From Gammaproteobacteria bacterium (lineage in GTDB: Bacteria > Pseudomonadota > Gammaproteobacteria > Ga0077536), in the NCBI GenBank assembly GCA_030833185.1, contig JAURHQ010000016.1:1-33700 (forward strand): a DNA stretch of 33,700 nucleotides, given 5' to 3'. A program made the translations under genes and the position numbers. The notes beneath the pieces were generated by a model. It was not told where the DNA came from, searched no databases, and worked only from the letters and a program-made list of their open reading frames with translations. This document shows positions 18,021 to 26,203 of this stretch, piece after piece. The first letter of the stretch is position 1. Each line of letters begins with the position of its first letter.

Positions 18021-19568
18021 ATGTCACGCCTCACCGATTTCATTCGCTACGACGACGCCCAACAGCACTGCAACACCGCCGCCCTGTGGGCGCTGTTCGA
18101 CGGGGACCGCGCGCAGTTCAACATCACCCACGAATGCATTGACCGCCACGTTGACGGCGAGCGGGTGGCGGTGATCGTGGCCCACGCCGACGGGCATGAC
18201 GAGGTGCTGACCTACGCCAGGCTTTCGCGCGATGCGGCGCGGTTCGCCCATTTCCTCGAGGCGCAGGGCATCGCGGCCGGCGACCGGGTGGCGGTGATGC
18301 TGGAACCGTCCTATGCCTTCTACGTCAGCATTTTCGGCGCTATCAAGCGCGGTGCGATCGCGGTACCGCTGTTCACCCTGTTTGGCCCGGATGGCCTGCG
18401 TTTGCGGGTGGCAGATTGTCAGCCCCGGATGCTGGTGACCAATCTCGCCAAGGCCGGGATCGTCGAGCCGCATGACGGGCTCAAGCTGGTCGTGGCGGAT
18501 GAGGCTTTTGAGGCCTTGCTAGCGGATTTCCCGACGCACTACACCAACCAGACGCGCGCCGACGATTTGGCGATGTATCAGTACACCTCGGGCACCACGC
18601 GCGAGTTGCCGGAGGCCGTGCATCACACGCAGCGCGCCATCGTTACGCTGATGCTGGCAGCGCTATACGGCACGGGTCTGCGGCCGGGCGATCGATATTT
18701 CTGCCCTTCGTCACCTGCCTGGGGCCACGGCCTGTGGCACGGCACGCTGGCGCCGTTGGCGCTGGGGCTGACCATCGGCGCGTATGCCGGCAAATTTGAC
18801 GCCGAGCGCCTGCTGCGCGCGCTGTCCGAGCATGGCTTCACCAATATCGCGGCCGCCGCGACCCACTACCGGATGATTCGCAATGCAGGGGTCGCTTCGC
18901 GCTATCCGCTCAAGTTGCAGAAGCTCTCGTTCACCGGCGAACCGCTGGATAGCGAAACGGCAGAGTTTCTGCAGCAGCAGTTCGGCATCGAGCCCTGCAG
19001 CATGTACGGCACGACCGAGATCGGGGTGGTGCTGGTGAGCTATCCCGGCGCGCCCGATTTCCCGGTCAAGCGCGGCTCACTGGGCAAGTCGGTGCCGGGG
19101 GTGAAGGTTGAAGTGCAGGATGCGGCTGGCCAGCCCTGTGCGCCGGGCGTGACGGGGGAAATGAAAGTCTGGCGCCGCGACGGCTGGGTGCCGACCCGCG
19201 ACCTCGGACGCATCGATGAAGACGGTTACTTTTGGCACGGCGGGCGTGCCGACGACGTCATCATCTCGGCCGGCTGGACGATGAGCGCGGTCGAAATTGA
19301 GGACAGCATCATGCAGCACCCGCAGGTGCTGGAGGCGGCGGTCATCGCGGTGCCCGACGCGCTGCGCGGGCAGGTGGCGAAAGCGTTTGTGGTGGCGCGC
19401 GGCGCCGGCTCAGCGGCGCTGGCGGAAGACATTCAGACGCTGGTGCGCAATCGACTGGCGCAGCACGAATATCCGCGGCAACTGGTCTTTGTTGCCGACC
19501 TGCCCAAAACGCCGGCGGGCAAAATCAATCGCAAGGTACTGCGCGAGCGCGAAGCGGCGGGCGCCTAG
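18021..19568 (+). CDS. AMP-forming acyl-CoA synthetase
   Basis: 515 aa. ANL-superfamily enzyme that activates a carboxylic acid via acyl-AMP to a CoA thioester. Motifs: YTSGTT at residues 188-193 followed by RELPEAVHHTQRAI; CSMYGTTEIG; RDLGRIDEDGYFWHGGRADD; and the conserved lysine K501 in PAGKINRKVL. The sequence resembles the benzoate-CoA ligase / medium-chain acyl-CoA synthetase branch more than long-chain FadD. The substrate cannot be fixed; the aromatic dioxygenase 4 kb upstream makes an aromatic or medium-chain acid plausible. It is divergent from the YbaY/NlpE/META gene. Confidence 0.9.
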   Translation: MSRLTDFIRYDDAQQHCNTAALWALFDGDRAQFNITHECIDRHVDGERVAVIVAHADGHDEVLTYARLSRDAARFAHFLEAQGIAAGDRVAVMLEPSYAFYVSIFGAIKRGAIAVPLFTLFGPDGLRLRVADCQPRMLVTNLAKAGIVEPHDGLKLVVADEAFEALLADFPTHYTNQTRADDLAMYQYTSGTTRELPEAVHHTQRAIVTLMLAALYGTGLRPGDRYFCPSSPAWGHGLWHGTLAPLALGLTIGAYAGKFDAERLLRALSEHGFTNIAAAATHYRMIRNAGVASRYPLKLQKLSFTGEPLDSETAEFLQQQFGIEPCSMYGTTEIGVVLVSYPGAPDFPVKRGSLGKSVPGVKVEVQDAAGQPCAPGVTGEMKVWRRDGWVPTRDLGRIDEDGYFWHGGRADDVIISAGWTMSAVEIEDSIMQHPQVLEAAVIAVPDALRGQVAKAFVVARGAGSAALAEDIQTLVRNRLAQHEYPRQLVFVADLPKTPAGKINRKVLREREAAGA

Positions 19569-19580
19569 GTCAGCGGCGGC

Positions 19581-20006
19581 TCAGGCGGCGGGCGGCTTGC
19601 GCGGCGCGTATACCACCAAGGTGCCGGCCAGCTTGTCGTGCAATGCCTGATGGCGCGGATCGAACACCAGCCACAGATAGCCCAGCCCCAAACTGAGCAG
19701 ACTAAGGATGCAGGCGAGCCCGCGTACGAGCGCGCGGCCGGCGCCGAGCGGCTCGCGCGTCTGCGCATCGACCACCCGTATCCCCAGCAGTAGCTTGCCC
19801 GGCGTGCCGCCGCGGCTTTTCCACATCATCGCGACCGCCAGCAAAACCAGCAGATGGAGCGCCGTTTGCCAATGACCCGGGTGACCGCCGGTAATTTGCA
19901 GCAGCGGCCCGTAGAGAAACGCAAAGGCCAGAAAGACGTCGAACAGCACGGCGGTAATCCGGATGCCGAAGGGCGCGGTGGGTAGTTCGGCGAGGGCGAC
20001 TGACAT
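19581..20006 (-). CDS. RDD-family membrane protein
   Basis: 141 aa from ATG 20006 with AGGAG upstream; longer forms have no membrane-protein character. The RDD signature is modified but recognisable: FGIRITAVLFDVFLA in the first membrane segment, then KSRGGTPGKLLLGIRVVDAQT, and a last segment ending HDKLAGTLVVY. Three hydrophobic segments. The function of the family is mostly unknown; some members act in ion or polar-compound transport. It converges on the acyl-CoA synthetase gene with a 12-nt gap. Confidence 0.85.
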   Translation of the reverse strand: MSVALAELPTAPFGIRITAVLFDVFLAFAFLYGPLLQITGGHPGHWQTALHLLVLLAVAMMWKSRGGTPGKLLLGIRVVDAQTREPLGAGRALVRGLACILSLLSLGLGYLWLVFDPRHQALHDKLAGTLVVYAPRKPPAA

Positions 20007-20148
20007 GACAACAACTCCTGCAGGGCGGGGCGGCGGGCGCGTATGGTTCACGTGAGATTGGGCCGCCGTCAACGACGAGGGCGTCAGGGGTGAATCCCGC
20101 CGCGCTTGCGGGCAGAATCCGCGCTTATCGAAACGCGCGGAGCGACGC

Positions 20149-21273
20149 ATGCAAGGCCTGATCGAATTTCTGCCCACCATCCGTCGCATCCATCACGGCC
20201 ACGGTGTGCTCGCCCAGGCCTTGCGCAGCGAACTCGCCGCCCTGCAGGTGCAAAAACCGCTGGTGCTGCTGGCCCGCGCGCTGCGTGGGACCGAAGTTGA
20301 AGCCATCCTGCACGATGCCGTGGGCGAGGCGCTGATCCACAGCGAATCCTTCGAGGAAGTGCCGCCGACCGCCGTGCTGGGCGCCGCCGCCGTGGCGCGT
20401 CGGGAAGCGGTTGATTCGGTCATCGCGGTGGGTGGCGGCAGCGCTATCGATACCGCCAAGGGCCTGCGCTTTGCGCTGGCTGCCGGGCTTGAAGACCCAG
20501 CCGCGCTGCTCCCCGCGATGGCGGGGGTCAGCCCTACCGCTGGCTGGCTGCCGCTGATTGCGGTACCCAGCACGCTCTCCGGGGCGGAGTACACCCGCAG
20601 TTTCAGCGTCAACGACCGCGCGTCGCGCATCAAGCGCTCGCACATGGGCAGCGGCGTGTCGGCCGCGGCGATTGTCTACGACCCGCTCGTGACGATGGCG
20701 ACGCCCGAGGCCTTGTGGCTGGGCACCGGCTTCGTGGCGCTGGACCATGCGCTGGAAGTCTACGTGGCCAGTGCCGCGCATCCGGTCGCAGATGCCCTGA
20801 AGTCCGAGGCTGCTGCGATGCTGTTTGACCGGCTGTCGGTCTCGCGCCAGCCGGACGCTGCCGCCGCGCGGCTCGATTGTTTTCTCGCGGCCTGGATGGC
20901 CGACCACTCGCCGCTGCGCACCCGTTCTACCGGCAGCAGCGGCACGCCCTGGAGCCATGTGCTGGCCTATGAACTGGCCGCAATCGCGGGCATTTCCTAC
21001 ACCGTGACGGCCAGCCTTACGCTGGCCAATTCGCTGCGCCTGCTGGCCGAGAATCGCCTTTGTGCCCAGCGTCAGGCCGCGCTCGCGGCGCGACTTGGTT
21101 TGCAGGAAAGCCTGCCCGATGCGGTCGACCGCTATGCCACCGAACTCGGGATGCCAATCACGCCGGCGCAGGCCGGACTGAGTGAGAGCGTGCTTGAGGA
21201 AGTGGCGCAGGCGACCGCAGCACGCGCCGCGCTGAGCGTGGAACGCTGCCGCCGCGTGCTGGGCGCCGCCTGA
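20149..21273 (+). CDS. iron-containing alcohol dehydrogenase homologue with altered metal site
   Basis: 374 aa. The N-terminal nucleotide-binding domain has GGGSAIDTAKG, and VPSTLSGAEYTRSF is typical of the maleylacetate reductase-like branch of group III alcohol dehydrogenases. In the C-terminal domain D199-H200 (ALDHALE) and H270 (WSHVLAYE) are present, but positions usually held by His in the following GHQLG and PHG motifs are Y274 and Y284. One expected metal ligand is therefore missing. It may use a different metal geometry or be metal-independent, as some maleylacetate reductase relatives are. Substrate unknown. Convergent with corA, 3 nt apart. Confidence 0.8.
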   Translation: MQGLIEFLPTIRRIHHGHGVLAQALRSELAALQVQKPLVLLARALRGTEVEAILHDAVGEALIHSESFEEVPPTAVLGAAAVARREAVDSVIAVGGGSAIDTAKGLRFALAAGLEDPAALLPAMAGVSPTAGWLPLIAVPSTLSGAEYTRSFSVNDRASRIKRSHMGSGVSAAAIVYDPLVTMATPEALWLGTGFVALDHALEVYVASAAHPVADALKSEAAAMLFDRLSVSRQPDAAAARLDCFLAAWMADHSPLRTRSTGSSGTPWSHVLAYELAAIAGISYTVTASLTLANSLRLLAENRLCAQRQAALAARLGLQESLPDAVDRYATELGMPITPAQAGLSESVLEEVAQATAARAALSVERCRRVLGAA

Positions 21274-21276
21274 GGC

Positions 21277-22248
21277 CTACAACCAGCCTTTCCGCCGAAA
21301 GTACCAGAACGGCGCGGCGACCGAGAGCAGCATCAGGCCGATCGCAAAGGGGTAGCCGAGCTGCCAGTCGAGTTCGGGCATGAACTTGAAGTTCATGCCG
21401 TAGAGGCTGGCGATCAAGGTGGGCGGCAGCAGCGCGACCGAGGCCACCGAGAACAGCTTGATGATCTTGTTCTGGTTGATGTTGATGAAACCGACGGTGG
21501 CATCCATCAGGAAGTTCAGCTTGTCGAACAGAAAGCCGGTGTGACTGTCGAGCGAGTCGATGTCACGCAAAATCTGGCGCGCGGTTTCGAACTGTTCGCT
21601 GGCCAGCAGCTTGCTGCGCAGGAGCGCGGAAATGGCGCGGCGGGTGTCCATCAGATTGCGCCGGACCTGACCGTTCAGGTCTTCTTCGCGGGCGATATCG
21701 GCCAGCACCTTGGCGGCGATTTCGTCATCCAGATTGGAGCCCAGCACCTGTTCGCTCAGCGCGTTCAGGCGCTGGTACACGCCTTCCAGCGCATCCGCCG
21801 AATATTCGACGTTGGCCGCATAGAGCTCCAGCAAGACGTCTTTCCCGTCCTCTACGAAGCCGGGCTGGCTGCGCGCGCGCAGCCGGAGCAGGCGAAACGA
21901 GGCGAAGTCTTCCGAGTGCACGCTGAACAGCACGTCGCCCTTGAGCACGAAGGACACGCGCACGTTTTCGCCGCCTTCATCGCCAAGCAAGAAGAAGTCA
22001 GAGTGAATGTGCAGTTCGCCGGTTTCCTCCACATAGAAGCGCGCGCTGGCTTCGATATCGGCGGCTTCCTCGTCTTCTTCCTCGTCCTGCGGCAGCTTGA
22101 AGCCAAAGGTTTCACGCGCCCAGGCACGCTCGGCGGTGGTTGCCTCGAAGAAGTCCATCCACACGCTGGAGGCGGCACGAAGTTCCTCCAGGGACTCGTG
22201 ATGCCACTGGCGGAGCCGGCCTGCTTCGAGGTAGTAGGCGTTGATCAT
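21277..22248 (-). CDS. corA: CorA-family magnesium/divalent cation channel
   Basis: 323 aa. Large acidic cytoplasmic N-terminal domain, a long helix (about residues 190-260), then two C-terminal membrane segments separated by the signature Y283-G-M-N-F287. The tail is basic (FRRKGWL). CorA pentamers import Mg2+ and Co2+ across the inner membrane. An acidic insertion (DEEEDEEAADIEAS) lies around residues 55-68. The start MINAYYL is typical. The SMP-30 gene is 25 nt downstream of the corA start on the same strand, so the two may be co-transcribed. Confidence 0.93.
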   Translation of the reverse strand: MINAYYLEAGRLRQWHHESLEELRAASSVWMDFFEATTAERAWARETFGFKLPQDEEEDEEAADIEASARFYVEETGELHIHSDFFLLGDEGGENVRVSFVLKGDVLFSVHSEDFASFRLLRLRARSQPGFVEDGKDVLLELYAANVEYSADALEGVYQRLNALSEQVLGSNLDDEIAAKVLADIAREEDLNGQVRRNLMDTRRAISALLRSKLLASEQFETARQILRDIDSLDSHTGFLFDKLNFLMDATVGFININQNKIIKLFSVASVALLPPTLIASLYGMNFKFMPELDWQLGYPFAIGLMLLSVAAPFWYFRRKGWL

Positions 22249-22273
22249 GCGGCGAAGCTCCGACGGCTACAGC

Positions 22274-23125
22274 TTACGGCGAACCTGCGGCCGGGGAGGA
22301 CACGCGCACGGTTTCGATCGCGCCGGCGGCTTTCTGCTGATGCAGATCTTCGATGGTGCCCGCGTAAGTCGACAGGAACAGCGTGCGGCCATCATCGCCG
22401 CCCAGCTGGCAGGCGACTGCCGCTTTGCCGGGGACGGTGATGAGATCGGTCACCGTGCCGCCTTCGGTCACGCGCACAAACTCGCTGGTCATGAACGAGG
22501 CCACCCAGATGCCGCCGGCCTGGTCGAGACAGATGCCGTCGGGCGTGCGTTCGCCCATCGCGGCCCACACGCGGCGGTTGGACAGGTCCCCGGCCGCATC
22601 GATATCGAAAGCGGTCAGCACATTGCCGAAGGTCTCGGCGACCACCAGCGTTTTGCCGCCGTCGGTGATCACAGCACCGTTCGGGAAGTTGAGACCGGTG
22701 GCCACGACGCGGGCGCTGCCGTCCGGGTCGACACGCACGAGGTCGGCCAGCTTGGCAGGTTCGCCGCTCAGCAGGTTGTAACCGAAATTACCGACGTAGC
22801 TGCGACCTTTGGCGTCGGCCACCATGTCGTTGCAGTCGCCGGTGGCGAAGGCGGACAGATCGGCATGCGTCACCAACTTGCCGTTGACCCGCTTCAGCAG
22901 TTGGCGGTTGGCCATCGACACCACCAACAGGGTGCCGTCGGGCAGAAAGCCGAGGCCGGACGGGCGCTCGGGCAAATCAAACAGCACTTCGCGCTGGCCA
23001 TCGGTGCTGACGGCGTAGGCTTTGAAGCCCCACATATCGGAAATCCACAGCCGGCCCTGATGCCAGCGCGGACCCTCCAGAAACACGAAGCCATCGGCGA
23101 GCAGGGTAGGGGTGTGCGTGTTCAT
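22274..23125 (-). CDS. SMP-30/gluconolactonase-family protein
   Basis: 283 aa, six-bladed propeller family. Metal-ligand positions are visible: E17 in FLEGPRW, Asn in LNFPNGAV, Asp in TPDGICLD. These enzymes hydrolyse lactones of sugar acids or other esters, using a divalent metal. GGAGAG upstream supports the start. No signal peptide, so cytoplasmic. It precedes corA on the same strand with 25 nt between them. The natural substrate is not predictable from the sequence. Confidence 0.88.
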   Translation of the reverse strand: MNTHTPTLLADGFVFLEGPRWHQGRLWISDMWGFKAYAVSTDGQREVLFDLPERPSGLGFLPDGTLLVVSMANRQLLKRVNGKLVTHADLSAFATGDCNDMVADAKGRSYVGNFGYNLLSGEPAKLADLVRVDPDGSARVVATGLNFPNGAVITDGGKTLVVAETFGNVLTAFDIDAAGDLSNRRVWAAMGERTPDGICLDQAGGIWVASFMTSEFVRVTEGGTVTDLITVPGKAAVACQLGGDDGRTLFLSTYAGTIEDLHQQKAAGAIETVRVSSPAAGSP

Positions 23126-23239
23126 GCGTCTCTCCTTCGAGTCGTGGCGGACGGTGGCGGATTGCCTCGCAGCTGCTCGTGCGCCGGGCCTTGCAAGCCG
23201 GCTTGAGGCCGCGGCTAGTCTAGCCGATCGTGTGCGCGA

Positions 23240-23620
23240 TCAGTCTTTACGAAACAGCGCATCAAGCGCCGAGCGGGCAGCAGAACTGTCGTCCGGCGAG
23301 CCTTTGCCGGCGCCGCTGTCGAGGCCAAACAGCGCTTCCAGACCCCGTGCCGCTTCGCCGCGCGCGGCGTCCGGGGCGACGTAGGCATCGGGGCGCGGTT
23401 TCAGATAGCCGCAGAAGTTGGCGCGCGCCTTGTTGACCACCCGTTCGGCCACAGGTTCGCGGCATTCATTGGCCACGCGGGGATCAAAAAACTCGCACAG
23501 CCGACACACATGCAGGTCGGCGCCGCATTGCCCGCAGGCCGCCGCCCGGGCCAGCGGCAGGGGCTCGTCGTCCAGTGCCTGTCCGCAGCGCCAGCAGCGC
23601 AGGTTGTCGATTTTGTGCAT
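23240..23620 (-). CDS. conserved cysteine-rich (zinc-ribbon-like) protein of unknown function
   Basis: 126 aa from ATG 23620 (MHKIDNLRCWRCG). Cysteines come in pairs: C9/C12, C29/C32, C39/C42, then C53 and C70, with H37 in ADLHVC; this would bind one or two zinc ions. The segment ECREPVAERVVNKARANFCGY is, from memory, conserved in gammaproteobacterial hypothetical proteins. The C-terminal third is low in complexity and rich in Ala and Ser. It lies 19 nt downstream of dadA on the same strand and is probably co-transcribed. Function unknown. Confidence 0.75.
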   Translation of the reverse strand: MHKIDNLRCWRCGQALDDEPLPLARAAACGQCGADLHVCRLCEFFDPRVANECREPVAERVVNKARANFCGYLKPRPDAYVAPDAARGEAARGLEALFGLDSGAGKGSPDDSSAARSALDALFRKD

Positions 23621-23639
23621 GGGGCGCGCGTCCGACCGT

Positions 23640-24902
23640 TTAGCCAAACCGGGCCAGTTGATAGGGCGCCGGATTGAGCGCCGGCGACCGGCGCGCGATT
23701 TGGTCGGCCACCAGCTGGCCGGCGCCGGCGGCCAAGGTCCAACCCAGCTGGCCGTGGCCGGTATTGAGGTAGAGATTGTGCAGCGGCGTGGGACCCATCA
23801 GGGGAACGCCGTCGGCGCTCATGGGACGCAAACCACACCAGCGGACCGCCGCCTCGCGATCGAGATGCGGCGCAAAATCCGGATAGAGCTGGGTAACGAG
23901 CGAAAACAGGTTGTTGATGCGGCCCGGCGTCAGCGTGAGGTCGAAGCCTGTGAACTCGGCCGTACCGGCCACCCGCAGCCGATCGCCCAGCGGGCAGACC
24001 GCCGCGTGCAGGGAGTCGTCGATCACGGGCAGGCTGGGGCGTCCCGCCCAGCCATGCGCGAAGAGCGTCAGTGAATAGCCTTTCACCGGGCGCAGCGGCA
24101 GTTTCAAGCCAATGCCGGCCGCCAGCGGCGCGGACCACGGACCGGCCGCCAGCACGTAAGCGTCCGCCGTTTGCAGCCCTCTGGAACCCAGCACGCCTTC
24201 GATCCGGTCGCCACTGCGGAGCAGGCGGTCGATCTTCACGCCGTATTCGATGCGCACCCCGCGGGCGACACAGGCCCGCGCCAACAGGGCACAGAAGGCT
24301 TGCGCATCGCCGGCCTCATCGTCCGGGAAGTAGAGGCCGCCGGCGAGCAGGCTTTCGATGCGGCCGAGCGCCGGTTCGAGTTCTACCGCCCGCTGGCCGT
24401 TCACCGCCTCGAAGCGCACGCCCCATTCGCTCAATTGGCGGCACATCGTGGCCGCGCCGGCGACGGCTTCGGGGGAACGGAAGAGCTTCAGCGTGCCGCG
24501 CGCGCTGTAGTCGTAATCGCTGCCGACGGCCGCGCGGAGTTCGCGCATACAGGCCAGCGAGTAGGCCGCCAGGCGGGCGTTTTGTTCAAAATTGTGGAGA
24601 TAACGGTCGGGGCGCGAATGCCGCACAAACTGCATGCCCCACCCTAGCAGCGACGGCAGCGCCTTGTAGCGCACCAGCAGCGCCGCATCTTCTTTGCCCA
24701 GCATTTTCAGCGCGTGCCAGAACACGCCGGGCTCGTTCCAGGGATTGGCCTGACTGGCGTGCAGCATGCCGCCGTTGGCAAAACTGGTGGCGCGCCCGGG
24801 GCCGATCTCCTGTTCCAGCAAGCTTACGCTCAGCCCATGGCGGCGCAGGCTGAAGGCCGTCGTGAGGCCCAGCAGGCCCCCACCAATCACCACCACATGC
24901 AT
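23640..24902 (-). CDS. dadA: D-amino acid dehydrogenase-like FAD oxidoreductase (DadA type)
   Basis: 420 aa, full length for DadA. The N-terminal dinucleotide-binding motif VVVIGGGLLGLTTAF is followed by TSFANGGMLHASQANPWNEPG, a DadA hallmark. The C-terminal part has RPMSADGVPLMGPT and NTGHGQLGWTLAAGAGQLVADQI. DadA oxidatively deaminates D-amino acids (classically D-alanine) at the inner-membrane face, giving electrons to the respiratory chain. Its first 113 codons are present again, diverged, at 27304-27642. It is the left partner of the original divergent dadA/glk pair. Confidence 0.9.
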   Translation of the reverse strand: MHVVVIGGGLLGLTTAFSLRRHGLSVSLLEQEIGPGRATSFANGGMLHASQANPWNEPGVFWHALKMLGKEDAALLVRYKALPSLLGWGMQFVRHSRPDRYLHNFEQNARLAAYSLACMRELRAAVGSDYDYSARGTLKLFRSPEAVAGAATMCRQLSEWGVRFEAVNGQRAVELEPALGRIESLLAGGLYFPDDEAGDAQAFCALLARACVARGVRIEYGVKIDRLLRSGDRIEGVLGSRGLQTADAYVLAAGPWSAPLAAGIGLKLPLRPVKGYSLTLFAHGWAGRPSLPVIDDSLHAAVCPLGDRLRVAGTAEFTGFDLTLTPGRINNLFSLVTQLYPDFAPHLDREAAVRWCGLRPMSADGVPLMGPTPLHNLYLNTGHGQLGWTLAAGAGQLVADQIARRSPALNPAPYQLARFG

Positions 24903-25058
24903 TGGGCTTCATCCGCGAAAAACAGGCCCTATCTTAGCCGTCGGCAAGGCCTGCCGGCGACCGTGATGACGGCCACGGGATGACGCTGCGTGCGCCGCCA
25001 CGCACAAAGCCGACGAGTGCGCGCAGCGAGGAACGGGGAATGAAAATCGGCGGCGATG
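24564..25058. repeat. left copy of the dadA-glk junction direct repeat (495 bp)
   Basis: Colinear with 27304-27801 apart from one 3-nt indel upstream of dadA. It covers the first 113 codons of dadA, the whole intergenic region and the first six codons of glk. By eye the dadA part differs at roughly one base in six, whereas the intergenic part differs at only about ten positions in 155. Confidence 0.9.
25040..25058 (+). pseudogene. 5' stub of glk
   Basis: ATG plus codons for KIGGD, identical to the start of intact glk at 27783, with the same upstream region and ribosome-binding site. Homology stops at 25058/25059; the frame then reads through unrelated sequence. The expression signals may therefore still drive a junk open frame. 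Confidence 0.8.
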
Positions 25059-25361
25059 CAGTTGGTCGCGCCGCTGATAGGCTAATGCCCCACCAGACCG
25101 GAGGTGCCTGGCGCGCAAGCGAAAATCAGGCGAAGGACGGAGGGGTGCTGGGTGAAGCGAAAACTGCGAGCGGCCGGCGAGCGGCCCATGGACGTCGTGG
25201 GCTACGCCGGTCTGTTGGCCGCGCGCGTTGAGCGCACGCGCTTCGAATTGCTGGGGCGGTTGCTGGGCTACGCCGTCCCCTCCACCTTCGTCGCGGTCCC
25301 ACTGACGGGACTGCTGCTCAGCGCCACCGGCACGATGGCACGTTTCGCCGTCTGGGCCGTC
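25059..25361. other. left part of the insert, no recognised gene
   Basis: Unrelated to dadA or glk. One frame is open on the plus strand (from about 25144 through 25368 and beyond) and would encode a short hydrophobic stretch (GYAVPSTFVAVPLTGLLLS). I recognise no family, and the frame runs on antisense through the IS91-like remnant, so I do not call it a gene. Confidence 0.4.
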
Positions 25362-25626
25362 TCAAGGATAGGAAGGAAAAAGCCCCTCCCATACCGAGAC
25401 CAGCTCTGCCGTGCGCAGCACCAGCGCCTTGCGCCCGGCCTGCGGTCCCACCGCGATGCGCTACGTCACCGCGCTGCAGCAGTCCCATCTGCTCCAGCGC
25501 CCGACCGACCCGCTCGGCGATCTGTTGCACCATGTGTTAGAACGCCTCGCGCTCCGGCGCCCTCACCCGCCTGAAACGCAGCCCGCCGTCGGGGCGCGGC
25601 GCGTACACGCTGTCCAGGCAGAGCAT
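25362..25626 (-). pseudogene. IS91-family (Y2) transposase fragment
   Basis: Minus-strand fragments in two frames recall the middle of IS91-type transposases: LDSVYAPRPDGGLRFRRVRAPE, then an in-frame TAA, then HMVQQIAERVGRALEQMGLLQR, and, after a frame change, RIAVGPQAGRKALVLRT. The stop and the shift show it is dead. No catalytic tyrosines are included. IS91 elements move by rolling-circle replication and can carry neighbouring DNA. Confidence 0.6.
25369..25411. repeat. 43-nt direct repeat, left copy
   Basis: Matches 26964-27006 at 38 of 43 positions, same orientation. On the minus strand it contains a GGGAGGGG head followed by an imperfect hairpin, similar to REP palindromes, and it overlaps the end of the IS91-like fragment. 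Confidence 0.75.
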
Positions 25627-25689
25627 GCGACGCCCTCTGTCGGTCCGGATAGCGTCGATCCGGACGGTGCGACGTTCTGATGCCGGATT

Positions 25690-26129
25690 TCCGCGCCCAT
25701 GTCGCTCGTGGCGAAAGCCTGATGCCCGTCGGCCAACTCCGTTTCACGCGGGCCGAGCCGCGAGCGATAGCCCTGCGCCGAGCGCGCCACCTTCATCAGC
25801 GTGCAAGCCCGCCGCTGCGACACGCCCTTGCCTACCGCATACGTCACCTGCTTCCGGCTAGCCGGCACGCTCACCATTTTTTCGGCGATTTCCTTCATCT
25901 CGATCTCGAGGTCGCGCTCGGCCACGAGTTTCTTCAGGCGCGCGTTCTCCTGCTCGAGCTGCTTCAGCCGCCGAAAATATTCGGGCTGGAACGTCCCGAA
26001 CCGCGTCTTCCACGTGTACACCGTCTGGCCGCTGACCTTGTGCCGCTTCGCGACCGCCGGAACCCTGTCACGATCAGCTTCCCGGATGACCGCGACCATC
26101 TGCTCTTCGGTGAACCTCGACTTGCGCAT
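25690..26129 (-). pseudogene. IS3-family transposase remnant (OrfA plus start of OrfB)
   Basis: From ATG 26129 (AGGGAG upstream) the first 85 or so residues are a complete IS3-type OrfA: helix-turn-helix MRKSRFTEEQMVAVIREADR, then VSGQTVYTWKTRFG, and the leucine-zipper QLEQENARLKKLVAERDLEIE. OrfB-like sequence (MVSVPASRKQV, SQRRACTLMKVARSAQGYRS) continues in the same frame where a frameshift would normally separate the two, so a small deletion fused them. Homology fades near 25735; the whole DDE catalytic domain is missing. Not active. Confidence 0.85.
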
Positions 26130-26203
26130 GCTCCCTCTCTTTCCGGGGGCCAGCCTCTCACGTAATCGGTGGTCGGAAGTACCGGGAGCAGGTCAGGGGG
26201 TCA
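26130..26203 (-). mobile_element. probable left end of the IS3-type element
   Basis: Read on the minus strand, sequence from 26203 begins TGACCCCCTGACC and leads into OrfA 74 nt later, the usual distance and the TG start expected for IS3 ends. The matching right end is gone. The TGA at 26203-26201 also serves as the stop codon of the neighbouring hydrolase gene. Confidence 0.45.

Noticed and set aside
25290-25330. Right inverted repeat of the IS3 element (tgacgggactgctgctc)
   Set aside because: Only weakly similar to the proposed left end and beyond the IS91-type fragment; it does not count as a matching end.
25104-25574. Plus-strand open frame across the insert
   Set aside because: It runs antisense through the IS91-like fragment, has no recognised domain, and its N-terminal part begins in junction sequence.
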